Below, piece after piece: positions 52,022 to 62,000 of a stretch of 64,000 nt of DNA. The stretch spans positions 8,742,001-8,806,000 of the forward strand of contig NZ_CP078145.1 in the NCBI RefSeq assembly GCF_019222765.1. Direction: 5' to 3'. The DNA is from Nocardia iowensis (GTDB lineage: Bacteria > Actinomycetota > Actinomycetes > Mycobacteriales > Mycobacteriaceae). The position numbers and the translations under genes were made by a program. Position 1 is the first letter of the stretch. Each line of letters begins with the position of its first letter. The notes beneath the pieces are model-generated. The model was not told the DNA's origin and did not search any database. It saw only the letters and a list, made by a program, of their open reading frames with translations.

Positions 52022-53284
52022 ATGGCTGAGACATTCGCGGCGAATCCCAGCGAAATTGCTGGTCTGAGTAATCTTGTCACCTCGATAGCTGGGGACGCCC
52101 TGCTGGCGTCCAGCTTCGTGGCAAAGGAGGGGAAGGCGGCGGATTGGCTCCACGGGCCGATCATCGACACGCTGGTGGCTCCTATCAATGATGCGGCTGA
52201 CTGGATGTCTCAGCGCCACGCGTTGCTCGCGAATACCACCCTGGGCACCAGCACCGAGCTCAATAAGGCCGCCTGGATGTATCACAGCCAGGATCAGAAG
52301 ACCTACGCCGAGTTGAACGCGCATACCGAATCGATTCTCTCGGTGGATGACAGCGCCGAAGAGACCGGCGTGACCGCGCAATACGTCGGTCCCGCGACCT
52401 ACCCGAAGCCGGAGTCTTTCAAACTCGAATCGCCAGCGGCGAACAAAGAGGAGCTCGCCGGTCTCATCGCCGAGGTTTTCCCGGTGCTCGGCAGTGTGAA
52501 CGAGTCCATCAAGAGCATCACTCGCGCGGCAGGAACCGAATACGACCCGCTGGTCCAGTGCTTGGAGCCGGTTCCGGGGAATTGGTCCGAGATCCGCAGG
52601 CTCGGCGAGGTTTACAAGGCGGCCGGCAACGGGCTCGAGGCTTGCGGTAAGAATCTCGAATCCGGAGTGAAGCGGATCGACGGTAGCACGGGCGGCAAAC
52701 CCCATTGGGACGGTAAAGCCTCCGTAGCCTTCAGCGAGTGGGCGGCCAAGCAGGCTGCGGCAATGAAATGGGAAGGTCCGGTCGGCCGGATCGTCAGTGA
52801 TTGTGCCGGCAAGGTCTCCGACGAGATCAGGAGCGGCATCAAACTCATCCTCGAAAAGCTGTGGGGGATGCTCAACAAGTACGTCGATTTCGACGACATC
52901 AAGGGCGCTCTCAAGTCGGTCGCCAATATCTTGTCCGCGGCCGTGCCGGGTCTCGGGGCGGCCCGCATCGCCAAGCTGGTCTATGACATCGGTGTGCTCA
53001 TCAAAGCCGCCATCGACGTGGTCGGCAAGATCAAAGAGCTTGCCGATGCCTTCAAGAAGCTCCTCGACATCATCAAGGACCCGGTAGGCCAGTTGAAGGA
53101 GAATGCGAAACAGAAGCTGGAGGAGGCCGTCGCGCCCGTCACGAAGAAAATTGATGACGCGACCCGCGTGGCGGCACTCGGCAAAGATATCGAACAAATT
53201 TCCCATTACGGCGACACCGTGAACCGCCCCACACAGTCGTATGACGCCGGGTCCGGCACCGCCCCGTGGGAGAACGCGGTATGA
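52022..53284 (+). CDS. WXG100-like, probable type VII (ESX) secretion substrate
   Basis: A 420-residue, mostly helical protein without signal peptide. It has a PE/ESX-substrate-like N-terminus, AETFAANPSEIAGLSNLVTSIAGDALLASSFV. The central region has a WXG-type turn in HWDGKASVAFSEWAAKQAAAM (about residues 229-249). A long amphipathic and hydrophobic helical part follows, with LVYDIGVLIKAAIDVVGKIKELADAFKKLLD. ATG 52022 is used. The downstream partner gene overlaps its stop by 4 bases (ATGA). I see no toxin domain in the last 40 residues. ESX export is inferred from features and context, since no ESX core genes are here. Confidence 0.75.
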   Translation: MAETFAANPSEIAGLSNLVTSIAGDALLASSFVAKEGKAADWLHGPIIDTLVAPINDAADWMSQRHALLANTTLGTSTELNKAAWMYHSQDQKTYAELNAHTESILSVDDSAEETGVTAQYVGPATYPKPESFKLESPAANKEELAGLIAEVFPVLGSVNESIKSITRAAGTEYDPLVQCLEPVPGNWSEIRRLGEVYKAAGNGLEACGKNLESGVKRIDGSTGGKPHWDGKASVAFSEWAAKQAAAMKWEGPVGRIVSDCAGKVSDEIRSGIKLILEKLWGMLNKYVDFDDIKGALKSVANILSAAVPGLGAARIAKLVYDIGVLIKAAIDVVGKIKELADAFKKLLDIIKDPVGQLKENAKQKLEEAVAPVTKKIDDATRVAALGKDIEQISHYGDTVNRPTQSYDAGSGTAPWENAV

Positions 53285-53778
53285 CGAGACGACAATGGGG
53301 CAGCATGCGGGAGCCCGACCTCGACCCTGAGGTGGAGGCGATCGCCCGGAAGGTCATGGACGCGGTAGATAATCTACGCACCGCCACCATCCGCCTGGCC
53401 AACGTCGACGTCGACGAACTCTTCGACGGTCCCACCGAGGTGACCGAGGAATTCATCGCGATGGTGGCCGGTATGGACACCGCGTCCCCGGCGCTCAAGA
53501 CATACGCCGAACGAGTCGGTAGCGGTGAATGCCGTTGGTGCGACATCGAAACCCTCGCCCGCCCGGTACCACCGGAAGTCGCGGAGATGAAGAGCTCGCC
53601 TCTGTTCATCTGGAAGTGGACTCCGGAACCGCCCCGAGCGCCCGCGCCACCGCCGGGCCCCCCTTTGCCGCTCACCGAGACTTCCACCCGTCGCCCGCGA
53701 CGAGGCGAAACCGTGGTCGGCCCCAGCGACTGGCCGGACGACTTCGATGATTACCCCGATGAGCGGCGCTGGCGCTGA
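53281..53778 (+). CDS. Hypothetical protein coupled to WXG-like gene
   Basis: A 165-residue acidic protein. ATG 53281 overlaps the preceding stop (ATGA), so the two are coupled. The N-terminal two-thirds is helical (LDPEVEAIARKVMDAVDNLRTATIRLANVDVDELF), with a short CRWC pair near residue 87. The C-terminal third is Pro-rich and then Asp-rich (DWPDDFDDYPDERRWR). Family not recognised. It may be a chaperone, immunity or accessory protein for the WXG-like product. Confidence 0.7.
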   Translation: MTRRQWGSMREPDLDPEVEAIARKVMDAVDNLRTATIRLANVDVDELFDGPTEVTEEFIAMVAGMDTASPALKTYAERVGSGECRWCDIETLARPVPPEVAEMKSSPLFIWKWTPEPPRAPAPPPGPPLPLTETSTRRPRRGETVVGPSDWPDDFDDYPDERRWR

Positions 53779-53857
53779 GACGCTTTGTGCCGTGACTTCG
53801 CGTTTCGAAGTGCCGTTACAGTCGGTAAGTTGCTGCCGGATTCTCGAGGAGTTGGCT

Positions 53858-54388
53858 ATGGGGCGGTCCGGCAAGATGATCGGCCCGATGTCGCTGGTGT
53901 GGACGCTGGGTGTCGCGGTAGCGGCGGTGGCCTTCATGGCGGGTGCGCTGAACCTGGGGGTCGCGGTAGCCCGATGGACCGGTTCGCAAGTCGCGATGGC
54001 GCTATTTCTTCCGGTGAGCGCATTGCTGGGCATAGGTGCGTGGATGTTAGTGCTGGCCGCCGCATGGCGGTTGCGCCGGAATTACCTGCGGCGGACGGGG
54101 ATCGCGATCTCCGCGGTGGTGGTCGAGTCGGATCTGCGGCGCAAGTACCGTCAGGGTCCGCTCAACTACGATTTGTGGCGGGTGCGGATCGAAGCCCAGT
54201 TCCCGCACCCGGACTCGGGTGCGGATACCCGTGTGCAGAAGCAGTACTTCTACCCGCAATTCCGCGAGGTCAAAGCGCGGGCACTGGCCGAGCGACTGAG
54301 CGTCGGCTCCTCGGTTCCCGTCGTGGTCCACAAGAATGCCGCGTTGTTCGACATTCCCAAACGGCCCGTCTGGGCCGACATCTGGTGA
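53858..54388 (+). CDS. DUF3592-like membrane protein
   Basis: A 176-residue protein with two N-terminal TM helices (LVWTLGVAVAAVAFMAGALNLGV and VAMALFLPVSALLGIGAWMLVLAAA). A C-terminal soluble beta-rich domain follows, with GIAISAVVVESDLRRKY, DLWRVRIEAQFPHP and VGSSVPVVVHKNAALFDIP, resembling DUF3592. ATG 53858 has GAGGA about 9 bases upstream. It is the last gene of the cassette that starts with the DUF3558 lipoprotein. Function unknown. Confidence 0.75.
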   Translation: MGRSGKMIGPMSLVWTLGVAVAAVAFMAGALNLGVAVARWTGSQVAMALFLPVSALLGIGAWMLVLAAAWRLRRNYLRRTGIAISAVVVESDLRRKYRQGPLNYDLWRVRIEAQFPHPDSGADTRVQKQYFYPQFREVKARALAERLSVGSSVPVVVHKNAALFDIPKRPVWADIW

Positions 54389-54465
54389 CCGTCACCGGCT
54401 TCGGCTGGGAAGTTGCCATTGGAGAAACGAAGCCCGTCTCTTTCCGTACCGCAGTCGGTTGACGC

Positions 54466-54876
54466 TCAGTCGAGGACGGCGTATGCCTCGACTTCGACGA
54501 GGACGTCGGGTTCGAATAGGTAGTCGACGCCGATTGCCGAGAGGGGTGGCAATGGCTGTGGTAGGCCGAGTTCGTCTGTGACGCGTTCGATTCCGGCGAT
54601 GAAGTCGTGGTATTTGTTCGGGGTCCAGTGGGTGACGAAGAAGCGGAGACGTATGACGTCGGCGAAGGTTGCACCGGCCCCGGCCAAGCCGAGTGCGGTG
54701 TTGCGCAGCGCCTGGGCGACCTGACCGGTCAGGTCACCGGTCGCGACCGGATTGCCTGCGGCGTCGCGCGCGATCTGACCGGCGACATGCACCTGGCGAG
54801 TGCCTGTGCTGATCGAAACGTGGTGGTACGGAACGGGAGTGAACATGCCTTCGGGGGTCAGCAGCTGCACTGCCAT
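54466..54876 (-). CDS. RidA-family (YjgF) enamine/imine deaminase
   Basis: A 136-residue RidA/YjgF protein that hydrolyses reactive enamine/imine intermediates. The conserved features are QVHVAGQIARDAAGNPVATGDLTGQVAQALRN, the active-site-like FVTHWTPNKYHDF and LFEPDVLVEVEAYAVL. The canonical C-terminal RVEVE arginine is not obvious, so its catalytic role is uncertain and it may be a RidA paralog. It is divergent from an HxlR regulator that probably controls it. Confidence 0.88.
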   Translation of the reverse strand: MAVQLLTPEGMFTPVPYHHVSISTGTRQVHVAGQIARDAAGNPVATGDLTGQVAQALRNTALGLAGAGATFADVIRLRFFVTHWTPNKYHDFIAGIERVTDELGLPQPLPPLSAIGVDYLFEPDVLVEVEAYAVLD

Positions 54877-54954
54877 GGGGTGTCCCTTCGCTGTCGGAGT
54901 AGGTATCCGATGTCTACCTGGTACTCGAACGGAACTTCAACGAGACTAGGTGTC

Positions 54955-55368
54955 ATGCCGGAAACCGCGCCAGCACGTTCGGACACCCCGCAGCTCACCG
55001 AGCAGCACCGCGAGTTGCTCGACCAGGTGCTCGACAAGTGGTCGCTCCAAGTCCTCGACGCGCTGTGCGAGAGTCCGTTGCGCTTCAACGAACTCCGTCG
55101 AACGATCCCGGTCGTGACGCAGAAGTCGCTCACGGCGGCACTTCGGCGACTGGAGCGCAACGGGATGGTCGAACGCATCGTCACGAGTACGCGGCCTGTC
55201 GCCGTCGAGTACCGCATCTCGCCGCTCGGAAAGACGTTGCAAGACCTCATCGACGCGCTCCTGCACTGGTCCACCAGCACATTGCCCGAGGTCGAGCAGG
55301 CAAGGGCGCGCTTCGACGACTTGGCCGACGCCGACGAAACGCCATCGCCGAACCGTCTGCGTCTCTGA
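54955..55368 (+). CDS. HxlR-family transcriptional regulator
   Basis: A 137-residue HxlR regulator. LLDQVLDKWSLQVLDALCESPLRFNELRRTIPVVTQKSLTAALRRLERNGMVERIV is the winged helix, followed by the wing VEYRISPLGKTLQDLIDALLHW. ATG 54955 is the start; the frame extends upstream into the promoter region. It is divergent from the ridA-like gene (78-base gap), so it probably represses that gene and itself. HxlR proteins often sense aldehydes or redox stress. Confidence 0.9.
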   Translation: MPETAPARSDTPQLTEQHRELLDQVLDKWSLQVLDALCESPLRFNELRRTIPVVTQKSLTAALRRLERNGMVERIVTSTRPVAVEYRISPLGKTLQDLIDALLHWSTSTLPEVEQARARFDDLADADETPSPNRLRL

Positions 55369-55453
55369 CCCATTTGACCAGTGAGGGCACGACTCGCCGA
55401 ACGGGACTATCGCGACATCCGCACGTCGACGGTGAGCATCCAGTTACCCTGAG

Positions 55454-56803
55454 GTGATGCGATTCCGGTTTCGTAGGTATGCCCTCGCCGTACTCGCCGC
55501 CGCATCGAGCATGCTGCTATGTACGCAATCCGCGGCGGCCATGCCGATCCGGCCGGTCGCTGCCACACCGCCGGTGGACCCGGGTTTTCTCTGGGGTGTC
55601 GCGACCTCCGGATTCCAGTCCGAAGGTCATGCGCCCGACAGCAATTGGACGCGGTACATCCCGTCGCATCCCGACTACGACGCATTGCACGATTCCGTCG
55701 ACTTCTATGACCGCTATGCGTCGGACATCGATTTGGCGGCCGACCTCGGCGTGCGAGTATTCCGGATCGGGATCGAGTGGGCCAGAGTGCAACCTGCGCC
55801 GGGGGTTTGGGACGAGGACGCGTTCCGTTTCTACGATGCCGTCATCGCGAATATCGTGCGCGCCGGGATGCGACCGATGATCACCCTCGACCACTGGGTG
55901 TACCCGGGCTGGGCGGTCGACCGCGGCGGCTGGCGCAATCCGGGCATGGTCGAGGACTGGCTGTCCAACATGCGTACGGTGGTCGATCGCTATGCCGCCC
56001 ACAACCCGCTGTGGGTCGCGGTGAACGAGCCCGCCGCCTATATCTCGCACGAGGTCCGCCGGGGCGCCGCCGATGCCGGCGAGATGATGGAGCGGATCGC
56101 GCAGGCGCACAACGCCATCTACGACCACATCCACCACGTCCAGCCCGGTGCGCAGGTGACCAGCAACGTCGGCTACGTCGCCGGTTCGGAGGCCGAGGTC
56201 AACGGGGCGTTCCTCGATCGCGTGGCGCACCGGCTCGACTACGTCGGCATCGACTACTACTTCGGCTACGATCCGGCGCAGTCGCTGCTCGGGTCCATCA
56301 CCCGAGCCACCGGATCCGCTATACCGAACCTGCCGGGTACGAACATCTGGGAGTTGCCCCTGCGTACCGAGGGCATCTACTACGCGCTGCAACACTATTC
56401 GCGCCGTTTCCCGGGCAAGCCGCTGTACATCGTGGAGAACGGCATGCCCACCGAAAACGGACGGCCCCGGCCGGACGGCTACTCGCGCAGCGATCATCTG
56501 CGCGACACCGTCTACTGGATCCAGCGCGCGAAGGCCGATGGCATGAACGTCATCGGCTACAACTACTGGAGCCTCACGGACAACTACGAATGGGGCAGTT
56601 ACACACCGCGTTTCGGCCTCTACACCGTCGACGTGCGCACCGACCCAGCCCTCGTTCGCCGACCTACCGATGCGGTCGGCACCTACACGCAGCTCGTTGG
56701 TGCGGGCGGTGTTCCGGCCGACTACCGCCCCACCCGTAGCCCGGCCATCTGCTTCCTGGTCGATCCACCGGCCAGTTGCTTGAACCCGGTCGCGGTCCCG
56801 TAA
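55454..56803 (+). CDS. Secreted family 1 glycoside hydrolase
   Basis: A 449-residue GH1 enzyme with an export signal (RRYALAVLAAASSMLLCTQSAAA) and therefore acting outside the cell. The N-terminal GFLWGVATSGFQSEG is typical. The acid/base is Glu192 in VAVNEPAAY, and the nucleophile is Glu328 in YIVENGMP. The late motif YNYWSLTDNYEWGSY supplies the aglycone pocket. Substrates are beta-glucosides or related sugars; the specificity cannot be told. GTG 55454 and ATG 55457 are both possible starts. Secreted GH1 enzymes are less common than cytoplasmic ones, which makes it notable. Confidence 0.92.
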   Translation: MMRFRFRRYALAVLAAASSMLLCTQSAAAMPIRPVAATPPVDPGFLWGVATSGFQSEGHAPDSNWTRYIPSHPDYDALHDSVDFYDRYASDIDLAADLGVRVFRIGIEWARVQPAPGVWDEDAFRFYDAVIANIVRAGMRPMITLDHWVYPGWAVDRGGWRNPGMVEDWLSNMRTVVDRYAAHNPLWVAVNEPAAYISHEVRRGAADAGEMMERIAQAHNAIYDHIHHVQPGAQVTSNVGYVAGSEAEVNGAFLDRVAHRLDYVGIDYYFGYDPAQSLLGSITRATGSAIPNLPGTNIWELPLRTEGIYYALQHYSRRFPGKPLYIVENGMPTENGRPRPDGYSRSDHLRDTVYWIQRAKADGMNVIGYNYWSLTDNYEWGSYTPRFGLYTVDVRTDPALVRRPTDAVGTYTQLVGAGGVPADYRPTRSPAICFLVDPPASCLNPVAVP

Positions 56804-56831
56804 CCGCTTCGGTCGCAAAGGATCCCGCCGC

Positions 56832-57980
56832 TCAACTGCGCAGCTGCGCGTTCAGCCGTGCGGCCTGTCGCGTGAGATGGTCGCGTTCGGGGAGGCTGTG
56901 CGCCGATCGGGCGGCTTCGGCGTATAGCCGCGCCGCGGTCACCGGGTCACCGTCGCGTTCGTGCAGGTATGCCGCGACGGCGGCGTAGCGGGGCAGGGTG
57001 GGGTCGAGTTCCGCCAGGGCGGCCAGACCGGCCCGCGGCCCGTCGGCCTCGCCGACCGCGACGGCGCGGTTGAGACGGGCCACCGGGTTGTCGGTGCGGC
57101 ACACCAGTTCGTCGTACCACTCGACGATCTGCACCCAGTCGGTCTCCTCGGTCGTGCGGGCGTCGGCGTGCAACGCGGCGATAGCGGCTTGGGCCTGGAA
57201 CTCGCCCAATCGGTCGCGAGTGAGGGCGGCCTGGAGTATGTCGACGCCCTCGGCGATCAGTCGAGTGTTCCACCGACTGCGGTCCTGCTCGGCGAGCGGG
57301 ACGAGGCTGCCGTCGGGGCCGGTCCGTGCCGGACGCCGCGCGTGGTGCAGCAGCATGAGCGCGAGCAGGCCCGCCACCTCCTCATGATGGGTCTTCGCCG
57401 CTAGTTGGCGGGTGAGCCGGATCGCCTCGGCGGCGAGGTCGACGTCGCCGGAGTAGCCCTCGTTGAAGACCAGGTAGAGCACGCGCAGCACGGTGGCGAC
57501 GTCACCGGGCTGGTTGAACCGGACGTTCGCGACGGTCCGCTTGGCCCGGCTGATCCGCTGCGCCATGGTTGCCTCTGGGACGAGGTAGGCCTGCGCGATC
57601 TGCCGGGTGGTCAGACCGCCGACCGCGCGCAGCGTGAGCGCGACGGCCGAGGCCGGTGTCAGGGACGGGTGCGCGCACAGGAAGTACAGCTGGAGTGTGT
57701 CGTCCACCGCCGCAACCGGGCCGGGCATGGGCTCGACCTCGACGCGTTCCTCGCGCTGCCGCCGGGAGGTTTCGGCGCGGGCGGCGTCGAGGAACTTGCG
57801 CCAGGCCACCGCTACCAACCAGCCCTTGGGGTCCCGCGGCGGATCATCCGGCCAGGCGCGCACCGCTTCGACCAGCGCCTCCTGCACGGCATCCTCGGCC
57901 GCCGCGAAGTCTGCTCCGCGGCGGACGAGGATCCCGATCACAGTGGGGGTGAGGGTCCGCAGCAGGGCCTCATCCACCAT
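56832..57980 (-). CDS. ECF sigma factor with C-terminal TPR-like domain (ECF42/DUF6596 type)
   Basis: A 382-residue extracytoplasmic-function sigma factor. Region 2 is FAAAEDAVQEALVEAVRAWPDDPPRDPKGWLVAVAWRKFLDAARAE; region 4 includes LTTRQIAQAYLVPEATMAQRISRAKRTV. The C-terminal half (EGYSGDVDLAAEAIRL, LIAEGVDILQAAL, VAVGEADGPRAGLAAL) is a TPR/DUF6596-type extension typical of ECF42. No anti-sigma gene is nearby. The YCII (DGPF) gene lies 3 bases upstream on the same strand, the standard ECF42 partner. ATG 57980 is the start. Control is probably through the C-terminal domain and not an anti-sigma factor. Confidence 0.93.
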   Translation of the reverse strand: MVDEALLRTLTPTVIGILVRRGADFAAAEDAVQEALVEAVRAWPDDPPRDPKGWLVAVAWRKFLDAARAETSRRQREERVEVEPMPGPVAAVDDTLQLYFLCAHPSLTPASAVALTLRAVGGLTTRQIAQAYLVPEATMAQRISRAKRTVANVRFNQPGDVATVLRVLYLVFNEGYSGDVDLAAEAIRLTRQLAAKTHHEEVAGLLALMLLHHARRPARTGPDGSLVPLAEQDRSRWNTRLIAEGVDILQAALTRDRLGEFQAQAAIAALHADARTTEETDWVQIVEWYDELVCRTDNPVARLNRAVAVGEADGPRAGLAALAELDPTLPRYAAVAAYLHERDGDPVTAARLYAEAARSAHSLPERDHLTRQAARLNAQLRS

Positions 57981-57983
57981 GCG

Positions 57984-58391
57984 TCACTCCGTAACGGTCG
58001 GCGACGGGGCGTAGAACGGACGCAGTTCGAGCCACTCGTGGATCGGCTTCCCACCCGCGCCGGGGGCTGCGGACAACTCGCCCGCCAGCTCGACCGCCCG
58101 CTCGTAGCTGTCGACATCGATCACCATCCAGCCCGCGATCAGGTCCTTGGTCTCCGCGAACGGGCCGTCGGTGACCGGCGGGCGCCCTTCGCCGTCGTAG
58201 CGGACGAACGTGCCCTCCGAAGACAGCGCCTGACTGTCGACGAACTCGCCGGTGCTCTCCAGCCGAGCGGCGAAGTCGTTCATGTACTGCACGTGGGCCG
58301 AAACCTCCTCCGGCGTCCACTGATCCATCGGCACGTCGTTGACCGATGCGGGCGCGCCCCGGTAGTGCTTGAGCAACAGGTACTTGGCCAT
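57984..58391 (-). CDS. YCII-related (DGPF-domain) protein
   Basis: A 135-residue YCII/DGPF protein. MAKYLLLKHYRGAPASVNDVPM opens it, and VTDGPFAETKDLIAGWMVIDVDS is the DGPF box. ATG 58391 has a GGAG site 6-9 bases upstream. It is the first gene of an operon with the ECF42 sigma factor and likely a target or a partner of it. Its enzymatic function is not known; a stress-related reductase-like or ligand-binding role has been proposed for the family. Confidence 0.93.
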   Translation of the reverse strand: MAKYLLLKHYRGAPASVNDVPMDQWTPEEVSAHVQYMNDFAARLESTGEFVDSQALSSEGTFVRYDGEGRPPVTDGPFAETKDLIAGWMVIDVDSYERAVELAGELSAAPGAGGKPIHEWLELRPFYAPSPTVTE

Positions 58392-58631
58392 TGTGTTCTC
58401 CTAGATGCGGTACGGCCCATTGTGGCCGTGTTCTACTCCTGGGACGGAGCCGCGGGCTGGTTCTCGACATCCCACCGCGACATTTTTCGGGCGGACTTCG
58501 AATGCAACGTCGGCTCGGATGTCGGCGAGCCCGACGACGCGGACGGCCGCCGCTTACCTCGCAGGTAATCGACTCTGGACGGTCCGGCTGTCATGATCGC
58601 GTAACAGAACCCGATCGACCCCGAGGACGCT

Positions 58632-58979
58632 ATGCCCGCCTACGTCATCGCTCATCTACAGGACGCTGCCCCGCACCCGGAGATCGTCGAGTACATCGAG
58701 CGCCTGCCCGGTACTTTCGAGCCGTACGGCGGCCGCTACCTCGTGCACGCGACGCCGCACGAGGTGAAGGAGGGCAGTTGGCCCGGAGCCGTTGTGCTGC
58801 TCGGCTTTCCCGGGATCGACGAGGCTCGGGCCTGGTGGGATTCACCGGCGTACCAGGAGATCGCGCCGCTGCGCTCGCGACACATCGAAGGTGACATCAT
58901 CCTGGTAGAAGGCGTGCCCGAGGGCTATGCGCCGACTGCCGCGATAAAAGCCTTGCGGGACAGCCTGTCTGCCGAGTAG
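58632..58979 (+). CDS. DUF1330 (dimeric ferredoxin-like) protein
   Basis: A 115-residue DUF1330 protein: MPAYVIAHLQDAAPHPEIVEYIERLPGTFEPYGGRYLVHA, then GAVVLLGFPGIDEARAWWDSPAYQEIAPLR and DIILVEGVP. The fold is a small alpha/beta barrel dimer seen in stress-related or monooxygenase-like proteins. ATG 58632 is preceded by AGGACGCT. It is convergent with rpoB2 and shares its terminator. Function unknown. Confidence 0.9.
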   Translation: MPAYVIAHLQDAAPHPEIVEYIERLPGTFEPYGGRYLVHATPHEVKEGSWPGAVVLLGFPGIDEARAWWDSPAYQEIAPLRSRHIEGDIILVEGVPEGYAPTAAIKALRDSLSAE

Positions 58980-58995
58980 CCGCGCACGGCTCGGA

Positions 58996-59027
58996 CTGCC
59001 GCGCACCGAGAATCCGGTGCGCGGCAG
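58996..59027. terminator. Terminator shared by DUF1330 gene and rpoB2
   Basis: A perfect 13-bp stem (58996-59008 with 59015-59027) and a 6-base loop lie between the two convergent genes. Confidence 0.75.
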
Positions 59028-59041
59028 CTCGGACCGGCGGG

Positions 59042-62000
59042 TCAGCCCGGCAGATCCTCGACCGATGCGGATTCGTTGCGGGACAGCGTGATTCCGAGCT
59101 TCGCAGCGGTGCGATCGAGCTCTTCGTCGTCACCTTGGTCCAATTCGATAGCGGAGCCGGCGGAGAGGACCTCGACGTTGAGGCACAGCGACTGGAGTTC
59201 CTTGAGTAGCACCTTGAACGATTCGGGGATGCCGGGCTCGGGGATGTTGTCGCCCTTGACGATCGCCTCGTAGACCTTGACGCGACCGACGATGTCGTCG
59301 GACTTGATGGTCAGCAGTTCCTGCAGGGTGTAGGCGGCGCCGTAGGCCTGCATGGCCCAGCACTCCATTTCACCGAAGCGCTGACCACCGAACTGTGCCT
59401 TACCACCGAGCGGCTGCTGGGTGATCATCGAGTACGGACCGGTCGAACGGGCGTGGATCTTGTCGTCGACCAAGTGGTGCAGCTTGAGGATGTACATGTA
59501 GCCGACGGCGATGGGGTACGGAAAGGGTTCACCGGTTCGGCCGTCGAATAGTGTTGACTTACCGTCTGTTCCGACCATCACGTCGCCGTCGCGGTTGGGC
59601 AGTGTCGACGCCAGCAGCCCGGCGAGTTCTTCCTCCCTGGCACCGTCGAAGACCGGTGTCGCGAGATTCGTATCCGGGGCCGCCGACAACAACTCCTCGG
59701 GCAATCGTTTCGCCCAATCCGGGCGAGTACCGTCGGTGAGCTGAATGTCCCAGCCTGCCTTGCCGATCCAGCCGAGGTGGGTCTCCAGGATCTGGCCGAT
59801 GTTCATACGACGCGGCACACCATGGGTGTTGAGGATGATGTCGACCGGCGTGCCATCGGGCATGAACGGCATGTCCTCGGTCGGCAAGATCTTGCCGATC
59901 ACACCCTTGTTACCGTGCCGGCCAGCGAGCTTGTCACCGTCCTGGATCTTGCGCTTCTGCGCCACGTAGACCCGCACCAACTCGTTGACACCGGGAGGCA
60001 GATCGTCATCGTCCTCACGCGAGAACACCCGGATACCGATGACCTTGCCCGACTCACCGTGGGGCACCTTGAGCGAGGTGTCACGCACTTCGCGGGCCTT
60101 CTCACCGAAGATCGCCCGCAACAGCCGCTCCTCGGGAGTCAGCTCGGTCTCACCCTTCGGGGTGACCTTGCCGACCAGAATGTCACCATCACGAACCTCG
60201 GCACCGATCCGCACGATCCCACGCTCGTCGAGATCAGCCAAGACCTCATCGGAAACATTCGGGATGTCGCGAGTGATCTCCTCGGCACCGAGCTTGGTGT
60301 CACGAGCATCGATCTCATGCTCTTCGATGTGAATCGAGGTGAGAACATCCTCTTCCACCAGACGCTGCGACAAGATGATCGCGTCCTCGTAGTTGTGGCC
60401 CTCCCACGGCATGATCGCCACCAGCAAGTTCTTGCCCAGGGCCATCTCACCGTTCTCGGTACTGGGCCCATCGGCCAGCACCTGACCCGACTCCACCCGC
60501 TGACCCTCGTCCACGATCGGACGCTGGTTCGCGCAGGTGCCCTGGTTGGTGCGAGCGAACTTGCGCATCAGATAGGACTTCCGCGTGCCGTCGTCGGCCA
60601 TGACCGTGACGTAGTCGGCCGAAACCTCCTCGACCACACCGGATTTCTCGTTCACCACGAGATCACCGGCATCGATCGCGGCACGCAACTCCATACCGGT
60701 CCCGACCAGCGGAGCCTCCGACCGAATCAGCGGCACGGCCTGCTTCTGCATGTTCGCACCCATGAGAGCGCGGTTGGCGTCGTCGTGCTCGAGGAACGGG
60801 ATCATCGCCGTCGCGACCGACACCATCTGGCGCGGCGAGACGTCCATGTAGTCCACCTCGGCCGAGTCGACGAGTTCGACCTCGGAATTCTTGCGACGCA
60901 CTACGATTCGCGCATCGACGAACCGCCCCTCGGCATCGAGGGACTCATTCGCCTGCGCCACGACATGCAGGTCTTCCTGGTCTGCGGACAAGTAGTCGAC
61001 CTCGTCGGTCACCTTGCCGTCGACCACCTTGCGGTACGGCGTCTCGATGAAGCCGAACGGATTGACCCGCGCATACGCCGACAGATAACCGATCAGCCCG
61101 ATATTCGGACCTTCGGGCGTCTCGATCGGGCACATCCGGCCATAGTGGCTGTAGTGCACATCGCGGACCTCGAGACCGGCGCGTTCCCGGGTCAGACCAC
61201 CCGGCCCGAGCGCCGAAAGGCGACGTTTCTGGGTCAGACTCGCCAGCGGGTTCCGCTCGTCCAGGAACACCGACATCTGCGAGGTTCCGAAGAACTCCCG
61301 GATTCCCGCGACGACGGGTCGGATATTCATCAGCGTCTGCGGCGTGATCGCCTCGACGTCCTGCGTCGTCATCCGTTCCCGGACCACGCGCTCCATCCGG
61401 GACAGGCCGACCCGGATCTGGTTCTGGATCAACTCACCGACGGTGCGCAACCGGCGATTACCGAAATGGTCGATGTCGTCGACCTCCACCGGCACCTCGA
61501 TGCCGCCGGGCGCGGTCATGACACGCTCGCCCCCGTGCAGACGCAGCAGGTATTCGATGATCGTGACGAGGTCTTCCTCGGTGAGCACCCGTGACCCGAT
61601 GATTTCGCCGGTGTGGATGCCCAGCTTCTTGTTCATCTTGTAGCGACCGACGCGCGCCAGGTCGTAGCGCTTCTCCTTGAAGAACAGATTCTCCAGCAGG
61701 GTCTGCGCCGACTCCTTGGTCGGCGGCTCACCCGGACGCAGCTTGCGATGGATGTCGAGTAGCGCCTCATCGGTGCCCGGCGTGTTGTCCTTGGCCAGGG
61801 ACGTCGTCATGATCTCGGAGAAGCCGAACCGTTCGGTGATCTGCGCGCTGGTCCAGCCGAGCGCCTTGAGCAGGACGGTCACGGGTTGACGGCGTTTGCG
61901 GTCGATACGAACGCCGACGGTGTCGCGCTTGTCGATGTCGAACTCCAGCCACGCACCACGCGACGGAATGACGCGCACGCTGTGCAGGTCCTTGTCCGTG

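Noticed and set aside
59777..61594. 605-codon open frame opposite rpoB2
   Set aside because: Composition (His, Arg, Asp, Leu) is that of an antisense shadow, and the opposite strand encodes a conserved RNA polymerase subunit.
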